Shown here: one piece after another, positions 58,084-64,000 of the stretch
How the letters are laid out: every line of letters starts with the position of its first letter
Position numbering within the stretch: the stretch's first letter is position 1
DNA from: CAYYYA01 sp964517065
GTDB taxonomy: Bacteria; Patescibacteriota; Patescibacteriia; UBA1558; 2-01-FULL-52-15
DNA: 64,000 nt
NCBI GenBank assembly: GCA_964517065.1
Contig: CAZFBK010000001.1
Location: 1-64,000 of the forward strand
Direction of reading: 5' to 3'
Position numbers and translations under genes: made by a program
The notes under the pieces: model-generated
What the model was told of the DNA's origin: nothing
The model's input: only the letters and a program-made list of their open reading frames with translations
Databases searched by the model: none

Positions 58084-58641
58084 TTATTGCCATTCTGCTC
58101 GGTCAACCAACCAATGGTCGCCCGATTTTACTAATGAAACTATAATATCTTGATAGTACTCGTTGATTTTTAAATCTGCTTTGCGTTCACTGCGCTGCGT
58201 CTTGACTGTCAGACGTGCTTCCGAAGCTGTTTGTGACACCAGCTTAATGCTAATGACGTGAGTTTCGATACCGGTATAAGCCTGAGCTGTATCTTGGCGC
58301 TTAGAAAAATCAAAACGACCTTGAAATGCTGGTGTGACCATAGACCAGACATCGCGGATATTTTGCTGGTTACTTTGGTTGGAGAAGCTGCCATAGCGTT
58401 CGACGAAGGTCCGCGTCACCACCGACAGCTCAGCACCAGCCGGTGCAGTGATCGGTAGCACTTGATTGACGTTTGTATTAGCAGCATTATCTGGTGTCAC
58501 TGATTGAGGTTGTAATACTACCGGCGCTAATGTTCGTTGAGACAAAAACCACCAAAACCAAATCCCCAGACCAATGAGAACGACAACGACACCAATACTC
58601 AGCCACACTTTCGGTCGTGAAAAAATATTAGCCAGCGGCAT
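58084..58641 (-). CDS. VirB8-like (NTF2-fold) membrane protein
   Basis: 185 residues from ATG 58641. A cytoplasmic N-terminus, one membrane helix (VWLSIGVVVVLIGLGIWFWWFL), a linker, and an external ~110-residue domain (RTFVERYGSFSNQSNQQNI ... VKTQRSERKADLK ... SGDHWLVDRAEWQ) of the type seen in VirB8/TcpC NTF2-like proteins. It overlaps the VirB4 gene by 14 bp. VirB8-like assignment is by architecture and position. Confidence 0.7.
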   Translation of the reverse strand: MPLANIFSRPKVWLSIGVVVVLIGLGIWFWWFLSQRTLAPVVLQPQSVTPDNAANTNVNQVLPITAPAGAELSVVTRTFVERYGSFSNQSNQQNIRDVWSMVTPAFQGRFDFSKRQDTAQAYTGIETHVISIKLVSQTASEARLTVKTQRSERKADLKINEYYQDIIVSLVKSGDHWLVDRAEWQ

Positions 58642-60523
58642 TGATTTGGGCGTTAGTTTTCTCAGCGAAGTCGCGTTTGGCCTGTTCAATCTCGAGGAGC
58701 TGTTTTGGATCTGAGGTGATCAGCTGATCCTCGGTATACGAAGCCATTATTTTGATGGCAGCATGCTTGGCACCGGCGAAAAATATTCCCTCTCCCACGG
58801 CACTCTCCAGCAGTAGATATTTCTCTCCTTCGGTTAATAAGAAAGTCTTTTGAATATTATTAATAGCTGCCGGTGATTGCTTCAATAGCATTTGCATGGA
58901 CGAATTGGTAACGATCGCCTGTCCGTAGGGCGACAGTAAGAAGTCATTAACATCCTGAGTAATAGTCGTGATACCAAGGTAATATTTACGACAACGTTTG
59001 ACTAAGGCGTAGATGAACTTGGCACTATCTTCGTGTTGCATCAGCCACCAGGCTTCGTCGATTATCAGTAGACGCTTCTTGACGGAAGAGCGAACAATAT
59101 TCCAGATATAGTTAATAACTGTGTAAATGGCGATTGGTCGCAGCTCATCTTCCAGATCTCGGACACTGAAGACCACCAATTGATTATCCGTATTTACATT
59201 CGTCGGATTATTAAACAAACCAGCAAAGGTACCTTGAGTATACTTTTTGATGCGCAGCGCAATATCTTCGCCGCCCACCATACCCATCAGCACTTCTTCG
59301 AAATCAGACATCAGCGGCATGCTGGCTCGCGTCCAATCTGAGCTAGCATTGATATCTTTCTTGGCATAGGTTTCGAGCAAGGCCCGATCAACGATGGAGT
59401 CCTCCTCATTGGTCAGATCACCGACCATCAGACGGATCAGTCCTTTCAGAGTAATGACAGCGCTGCGAAGAATATCTTCCGGCCGGGCGTCTCCTACCTT
59501 ACGGGGCAAATCAAAAGGATTTAATTTACTTTCAGAATTCAATGAGAGGTTAATGTAGGCACCACCGACCGAATCAGATAAATGCAAATATTCTTTCTCC
59601 GGGTCGATAATAATAATCTCCATACCCAACATCATACTACGCAGGACTTCTAGTTTCACCGCGTAGCTTTTGCCGGCACCTGAGGTAGCGAAAACCACTG
59701 AATTAGCATTCTGCAGACTGAAACGATCAAAAATAATTAAACTATTATTGTGACGGTTAATGCCGTACATGATACCGTTATCAGAAGTTAATTCTGAGGA
59801 TACAAACGGGAACGAAGCTGCCGCTGGCGAGCTACTCATATTAGCAGCGACAAAGAGCTCGTCGTTGCCTAATGGCAATGTCGAGTTGAAACCCTGTTCA
59901 GATTGATAAAAAGCCCGACGTGACATCACCAGATGAGCGCCGAGCAGATTTTCAATTTTGTCTGAAGCAGAGTCCAGCTGTTCTTTGTTCTCAGCGTAGA
60001 CCGTGATATAGAGGGCATATTGGAAAAACCGCTCAGTACCCTGACTGAGACTGTCGCGCAAACTTTCGATATCGCCCAAAGCAGTTTCTTGTACTGGATC
60101 ACGCGGAGCACCCTTCTCTCTGTCCGAAATAATCTGTGATTCGATGACACCGACTTTTTTCTTCAACTGCTTCAAGACTGCGGTGCTGTCAATCGGATAA
60201 AAAAACATAGCAATATCCAACGGTAAGCTATAGTTGATGATCGGGGCAAACCAGCTGATCGTGACGTAGCGCGGATAGGCAATGACAAAAATAGTCCGAG
60301 CATAGAGCGGTCCCAGCTGGACATAGCTGACGTCGACTTTGAACGATGAAGGCGCGATCAGATCACGGATACTGACGACACCTTCGCGGAAAACCTTCTC
60401 CGCTTCCAGGACAGTAATATCTTCTTCAGTTCGTTCTCTCAGCTGTTGCTCTTGCTGCGCCAAACCAACGCGCTGCTCGTCATCGTTGGGGAAATTACTA
60501 GTAACTTGTTGGGGTTTAAACAT
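58628..60523 (-). CDS. VirB4-family ATPase
   Basis: 631 residues. Coupling ATPase of type IV secretion systems. Walker A SGAGKSYA (281-288 within FATSGAGKSYAVKLE), IIIIDPEKEY, Walker B LLIIDEAWWLM, and TQDVNDFL and NSSMQMLLKQ near the end. The N-terminal ~230 residues are VirB4-like but short. Directly follows the TraC-like gene (1 bp gap). This VirB4/PrgI set without relaxase or VirD4 occurs widely in CPR genomes; it may export DNA or protein or anchor a surface structure. Confidence 0.93.
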   Translation of the reverse strand: MFKPQQVTSNFPNDDEQRVGLAQQEQQLRERTEEDITVLEAEKVFREGVVSIRDLIAPSSFKVDVSYVQLGPLYARTIFVIAYPRYVTISWFAPIINYSLPLDIAMFFYPIDSTAVLKQLKKKVGVIESQIISDREKGAPRDPVQETALGDIESLRDSLSQGTERFFQYALYITVYAENKEQLDSASDKIENLLGAHLVMSRRAFYQSEQGFNSTLPLGNDELFVAANMSSSPAAASFPFVSSELTSDNGIMYGINRHNNSLIIFDRFSLQNANSVVFATSGAGKSYAVKLEVLRSMMLGMEIIIIDPEKEYLHLSDSVGGAYINLSLNSESKLNPFDLPRKVGDARPEDILRSAVITLKGLIRLMVGDLTNEEDSIVDRALLETYAKKDINASSDWTRASMPLMSDFEEVLMGMVGGEDIALRIKKYTQGTFAGLFNNPTNVNTDNQLVVFSVRDLEDELRPIAIYTVINYIWNIVRSSVKKRLLIIDEAWWLMQHEDSAKFIYALVKRCRKYYLGITTITQDVNDFLLSPYGQAIVTNSSMQMLLKQSPAAINNIQKTFLLTEGEKYLLLESAVGEGIFFAGAKHAAIKIMASYTEDQLITSDPKQLLEIEQAKRDFAEKTNAQINAAG

Positions 60524-60524
60524 A

Positions 60525-61211
60525 TTAGTCTACCGCTAAATTATTGATATCTTCCAAAGGCTGACTCTGATACATCGTAGGGTTGTAGCTGTTATAATAC
60601 AGCTCAATCAGGGCTTGAGTATTCAACCGTTGTACCTGCAAACCCATGCTGGTCAGGCCTGAAGAAATAAAAATTGAACGTTTGGTTAATTCGCGAGAAT
60701 ATTTTTCAAATTTTTCCTTACCAACGATAACCTTACGGGCAGCGGTGAAAACATCAAGTAAACGGTCAGAATATTTACGTTTCTGATCATTGATCGGATT
60801 ATAGTTAACTACAACATAAAAACGCTTACTCATGATACTTTCCAGCTCCAGCAGTTCCGAGACAAAATTACGATAATCGGCAGTCTGCATTCTCAGGAGC
60901 TCATTGGTGTGCTCTCGCTCGGTCTTCTTCAGACGTTCCAGATAGTCGTCAATATTGAGCGGACGTGATTGAATAACAATTTGTAAAGGAAATGACAAGG
61001 AATTCAAGAAAGTGACATAAGCCCCGACCATAGAAGCTTGCTCGTCTTCTGACTTCAGATCGAAGTTGATAGACGAGACGATCAAAACTGCTCGTAACGT
61101 ACCGTCACGCATCAAGGCTACGTCTTCTTTGATCTCGGCAATATCCAAATACTTCTGCGCCGACGGCAGGTGATGTTTCGGCTTCTGGTGCTCTGGTTTA
61201 TTTTTGGCCAT
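60525..61211 (-). CDS. TraC-like T4SS protein
   Basis: 228 residues from ATG 61211, overlapping the PrgI gene by 14 bp; a longer frame would read into it. Contains the pattern VALMRDGTLRAVLIVSSINFD, QIVIQSRPLNIDDYLERL and SKRFYVVVNYNP, typical of the TraC-like family that resembles the N-terminal domain of VirB4/TraC ATPases. No Walker motif. It seems to act beside the VirB4 protein as a split N-terminal part. Confidence 0.82.
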   Translation of the reverse strand: MAKNKPEHQKPKHHLPSAQKYLDIAEIKEDVALMRDGTLRAVLIVSSINFDLKSEDEQASMVGAYVTFLNSLSFPLQIVIQSRPLNIDDYLERLKKTEREHTNELLRMQTADYRNFVSELLELESIMSKRFYVVVNYNPINDQKRKYSDRLLDVFTAARKVIVGKEKFEKYSRELTKRSIFISSGLTSMGLQVQRLNTQALIELYYNSYNPTMYQSQPLEDINNLAVD

Positions 61212-61656
61212 AGACAGCGTTATGAATAAAATTTGCTTCTTGCTCGCCTTTATAAATACCACCGGTATCAACGATCAGAGCCAACTCTGATAGTTTAGAA
61301 GCTGTCAGATGTTGTTTTGGGATGAAAATCTCTTCCTGATGTTTATTCTCGTCTTTCGCTTTGACCTCTAATAACAGCTCCTTTTGCCAGACTCTGAGCT
61401 CCGGCTTACGCAGACGTGAGATATAGTTCAAAGCAAAAATATGAAAGGGCGCACCGTTAATTTTCAGAAAGGCCACTGTACCACCGACTAACAAAAGAAA
61501 GCTGCCTTGAAACAAAAATAAATTGAATGGCGATAAACGATAGGACAAGAAAACTAATAGTCCAGTGATGATAACGATGACGAATTGTCGAGTGGTAATA
61601 GCCCCAATAATTTTGTCTTCGATATCAATGAATTGTGGCACGATAAACTTGCGCAT
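61198..61656 (-). CDS. PrgI family protein
   Basis: 152 residues. N-terminal MRKFIVPQFIDIEDKIIGAI, two membrane helices (FVIVIITGLLVFLSYRL, LFLFQGSFLLLVGGTVAF), then KINGAPFHIFALNYISRLRKPELRVWQKE: the PrgI pattern seen in Gram-positive and CPR T4SS clusters, in the place of VirB3. Membrane subunit that probably docks VirB4. Second gene of the operon. Confidence 0.92.
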   Translation of the reverse strand: MRKFIVPQFIDIEDKIIGAITTRQFVIVIITGLLVFLSYRLSPFNLFLFQGSFLLLVGGTVAFLKINGAPFHIFALNYISRLRKPELRVWQKELLLEVKAKDENKHQEEIFIPKQHLTASKLSELALIVDTGGIYKGEQEANFIHNAVYGQK

Positions 61657-61659
61657 AGT

Positions 61660-62898
61660 TTAAAATCTCAGATGCTTATTGAGATCAGTAATAGCTTCAA
61701 ACTCATCGACTGTGAGAGCCTCCTGCCCGCCTGTCTGTAGAGCAGTAATTGCCTGATTGATATCCATATTTTGTTCTAGACTCTGATGACCGATAGCGAG
61801 ATACATCTGATAGACTTCATTCTTCCTCCAGCCATCGATACCTTGAGCCCGTCGCAACAGTGACTCTTTGCCTAAGTTAACAATACGTTGAAGAATTTTT
61901 GCCACCCGCATACGAGGATCAGGGTCTAAAGCGCGGAAATCTTGCAAGGACATAGTAGAGAGTTCATCAACCTTGCCTAGAATACGATTATTCGGACGTT
62001 TCACCTTGGGCAGTTGATCGACCATGGCGCTGACATCGGTCATTGGTCGACTGACCTTCGGTAGGTCGCCAGCGGAACGGATCATCGGCTCTGCTAATGC
62101 ACCTGACGGAGTGACCTCCGGCACCACACTGACAGGCTTCTCGGGCTGCGCTGGCACTGAGGGTTCTACTGGTTGAACGGGGCCTACCTCGCGCTTTGCC
62201 GAGGATAGCTCGTCAGACATTGGTTGGAAATCACCCTTTACTGATAACGGTTTGGATAAAATGTCCGCAATTGGTTTCGGCGTTGACTCTGTCTCAGGTG
62301 CACTCATGCCTCGTTCTCCTCCTGCTTCCACCACTACACCATCGACACTCTCTATCTTCTCTTTCAAACTTCGAGCTATCAGCATGACCTTATCAGCAAT
62401 AGCAGGATCAAGGCCAAAACCGACAACACCAGTATCAGCTAATAAACCTCTCATCTGAACGAAGCTACGCGCCTGACGAAAGAATGACAGCAAAGATTTG
62501 ACGAAACGGGCGTACTGCTCCGGTGAGAACTTTAGTTCGTTTTTTTCTACCAGTTTCTCAGCAATTTTTTCTACGCTATATTTTTTGCGCTCATTGGCAG
62601 ACAGATAGGAGTTGATTTTCTCCAGCTCAGAAGCTATATCCTGCTGATCGTCTGGATGAAAATGAAAATCAGCTTTTGAGCCTGGATCTGGAGCAACTTG
62701 TGGCGCTGGTACGAAATGCTCATCAGTCGGAACCACAGCTGGAAGAGCAGCCGCTGGTAACGGATTTACTGATGTCGTGATTTGGGCACTGATATCGCCA
62801 GAACTAGACGACAAAGTACCATCCTGAAACGGCTTAAACTGGCCGTTACTATCTTTAATCAAAATATTATTATCAAGTTCGGTTTGTGATAAGGCCAT
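61660..62898 (-). CDS. cytoplasmic protein of unknown function, first gene of the T4SS-like operon
   Basis: 412 residues, no membrane helix or signal peptide. A Pro/Ala-rich start, a helical block (IASELEKINSYLSANERKKYSVEKIAEKL in part, ~90-120; FVKSLLSFFRQARSFVQ), a disordered Pro/Glu/Ser middle (~205-270) and a helical C-terminus (DQLPKVKRPNN, LQDFRALDPDPRMRVAKILQ). Not recognised. It is 3 bp upstream of the PrgI gene and has a promoter TGGTATAAT at 62950-62958. Confidence 0.75.
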   Translation of the reverse strand: MALSQTELDNNILIKDSNGQFKPFQDGTLSSSSGDISAQITTSVNPLPAAALPAVVPTDEHFVPAPQVAPDPGSKADFHFHPDDQQDIASELEKINSYLSANERKKYSVEKIAEKLVEKNELKFSPEQYARFVKSLLSFFRQARSFVQMRGLLADTGVVGFGLDPAIADKVMLIARSLKEKIESVDGVVVEAGGERGMSAPETESTPKPIADILSKPLSVKGDFQPMSDELSSAKREVGPVQPVEPSVPAQPEKPVSVVPEVTPSGALAEPMIRSAGDLPKVSRPMTDVSAMVDQLPKVKRPNNRILGKVDELSTMSLQDFRALDPDPRMRVAKILQRIVNLGKESLLRRAQGIDGWRKNEVYQMYLAIGHQSLEQNMDINQAITALQTGGQEALTVDEFEAITDLNKHLRF

Positions 62899-62949
62899 AG
62901 AACAAAAAACCAGTAAATAAAGTGATTATCAGTAAATAATTTCTACTAA

Positions 62950-62958
62950 ATTATACCA
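62950..62958 (-). promoter_or_regulatory. extended -10 promoter of the T4SS-like operon
   Basis: TGGTATAAT on the minus strand, 51 bp before the ATG at 62898. Confidence 0.65.
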
Positions 62959-62959
62959 T

Positions 62960-62993
62960 AATATCGTAAAAGACCAAAGTCTTTCACGATATT
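62960..62993. promoter_or_regulatory. inverted repeat covering the -35 region
   Basis: AATATCGT/ACGATATT and AAAGAC/GTCTTT arms, 14 of 15 bp paired, 4-nt loop CAAA. It sits where the -35 of the operon promoter should be, so it could be an operator; it could also be the terminator of the upstream methyltransferase gene. Confidence 0.55.
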
Positions 62994-62995
62994 AA

Positions 62996-63190
62996 ATTCT
63001 AAGTTCAAAACCCTAAGTTCAAAACAATTTCACCCGTCTCGCCACAGGCGAAGCCGAGACGGAAATATCAAATAATAAAATTCCAAACGACGAACCTCTT
63101 TCCCTATAGCGTGTTTGGCTGTTGTTTTGAAATTCGTAATTTGAAACTTTGAGCTTGTTTCGGATTTAGAACTTAGTGCTTAGAACTTAT
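62996..63190. repeat. AAGTTC-type palindromic repeat with GTCTCG core
   Basis: TAAGTTCAAAACCCTAAGTTC on one side and GAACTTAGTGCTTAGAACTT on the other, with CCGTCTCGCCACAGGCGAAG...GAGACGG inside. Same family as 10815-10950; the GTCTCG/GAGACGG core also appears in the lgt insertion. No gene seen here. Confidence 0.7.
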
Positions 63191-63196
63191 GCTCTT

Positions 63197-64000
63197 TTAG
63201 AGTTTCTCCCACACTACTATCTCCCGTGCCACTGCCTGATCCTGACGGTGATACCACAGCGTCCCCCGCTCCGTCAGCTCCGAAGCCAAGCGACTGTGCC
63301 GAATAGCCGGCATCAGAGGTCGAAATCCTAATTTGGCCACCTCAGTCATAATAGGCATAAGTTCATAATCTCGTCCTCGCTGATACATCGGCCAGACCAT
63401 GACGACTCGACCGCCAGATTTCACAACTTTGGTGAACTGACCAAAAGCCTGCAGATACAGCTGACTGACCTCGGTGACAATTTGTTGGCGTCGGGTCTCT
63501 GACAGAGAACGCTGCAGCTCACGCGCCGGCCCGAGGTACGGCTCAGTGACTACTGCGTCAAATATTGGCTGGTCATATATCTTGGTTAGACTCTGAACAG
63601 GGGTAACGGTAAATCGAACCTGCTCTGCTTCCTTATCTTTGATCAACCACTGAATATTTTTCTTCGCCTGTTCGACAGCCACAGCGTCGTTATCACTGCA
63701 CACTATCTGCCAGTCTCGATCCATCTGCCAGGCTTCCTGTGCTACAGTGCCCAAACCACAGAAGGGATCTAAGACAGCACCATGCTCTGGTATCTGGGCT
63801 AGATTAATCATCATCTGCGCCACCTTCGGCGGCAACATACCACGCGCACTGTCACGCTCCGGACGTCCATAGTCACGCTGTCCGTAGCTTTCAAAATCTT
63901 GAACGGCTTCGGTCAGACCCAGATATAGTTCTGACGCCGATCCTTTGATGATTAATAATTCTGAACCAATCAAATCATTTTTCTGGACCGCTACTGATGA
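63197..64000 (-). CDS. TRM11-like RNA/DNA methyltransferase, 5' end beyond the window
   Basis: At least 268 residues; the frame stays open to the right edge, so the N-terminus (perhaps a THUMP-like part) is missing. Seen: DYGRPERDSARGMLPPKVAQMM, the SAM-binding AVLDPFCGLGTVAQEA, CSDNDAVAVEQAKKN, and TEPYLGP in the place of the catalytic (N/D)PP(Y) of UPF0020/TRM11-type enzymes. These methylate guanine N2 in tRNA; TEPYLGP is the variant common in archaeal and CPR relatives, as I recall. Substrate not certain. An internal TTG at 63973 is not needed as start. Confidence 0.85.
   Translation of the reverse strand, partial: SSVAVQKNDLIGSELLIIKGSASELYLGLTEAVQDFESYGQRDYGRPERDSARGMLPPKVAQMMINLAQIPEHGAVLDPFCGLGTVAQEAWQMDRDWQIVCSDNDAVAVEQAKKNIQWLIKDKEAEQVRFTVTPVQSLTKIYDQPIFDAVVTEPYLGPARELQRSLSETRRQQIVTEVSQLYLQAFGQFTKVVKSGGRVVMVWPMYQRGRDYELMPIMTEVAKLGFRPLMPAIRHSRLASELTERGTLWYHRQDQAVAREIVVWEKL

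Noticed and set aside
54692..62898. Integrated conjugative element
   Set aside because: No relaxase, integrase, oriT-like site, VirD4 or attachment repeats are seen; the operon looks resident.

Overview
The window looks like a metagenome-derived scaffold from a Patescibacteria (CPR) bacterium, probably of the Parcubacteria type. This is inferred from gene content: a complete type IV pilus (T4P) locus whose prepilins carry the GFTLIELLVV start, a PrgI/VirB4-type secretion-like operon, short compact operons, and a mostly minus-strand layout. No rRNA or other taxonomic marker is present. The three runs of 100 N (2533-2632, 20709-20808, 31375-31474) are each flanked by an identical 55-bp sequence on both sides, so they look like scaffolding joins rather than real missing sequence.

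Layout. 1-4400: a plus-strand block with a secreted protein of unknown function, a large C25/caspase-like secreted protein with a type-A T9SS (FlgD-like) C-terminal sorting domain (split only by the artefactual gap) and a small secreted peptide. It is foreign-looking next to CPR genes. 4410-12600 (minus): trpS, a bactofilin-like membrane protein, a cyclase-family hydrolase, the oxidative pentose-phosphate pair gnd/zwf, a flavodoxin, cyclopropane-fatty-acid synthase and a winged-helix protein. 12680-17900: a D,D-carboxypeptidase-like protein with an altered KTG box, a membrane-anchored subtilase with an FG-GAP propeller, a GIY-YIG protein, tRNA-Asp. 17930-22572: lgt, two DsbA-like proteins, DoxX, gatA and gatC. 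22721-28873: ligA, four minor prepilins and pilD. 29123-39831: pilins, pilC, a degenerate pilT, a receiver protein, pilB, pilO/N/M. 39926-48330: four very large surface proteins, three of them built from the same modules. 48450-53819 (plus): a small membrane protein, lemA, htpX, clpC, comFC. 53969-62898 (minus): a T4SS-like operon (PrgI, TraC-like, VirB4, VirB8-like, membrane proteins, DsbA-like, VirB2-like fusion) ending in a glycosyltransferase. 63197-64000: a TRM11-like methyltransferase running off the right edge.

How it works together. PilM/N/O form the inner-membrane platform, PilB powers assembly, PilC is the platform protein, PilD processes prepilins; the GspH/PilV/PilW/PilX-like minor pilins probably prime the fibre. 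The big modular proteins directly upstream may be pilus-associated or wall-anchored adhesins. The DsbA-like proteins and DoxX would supply disulfides to the cysteine-rich surface proteins.

Recurrent non-coding signals: (i) extended -10 promoters of the form TG[CG]TATA[AC]T; (ii) several -10 boxes ending 6-9 nt before the start codon, implying leaderless mRNAs; (iii) several families of imperfect palindromic repeats between genes, some of whose sequence also occurs in frame inside lgt, pilD and a pilus-locus gene; (iv) inverted copies of the prepilin-motif DNA in the 5' leaders of two genes with pilin-like N-termini. Base composition and similarity judgements are by eye; no search was run.
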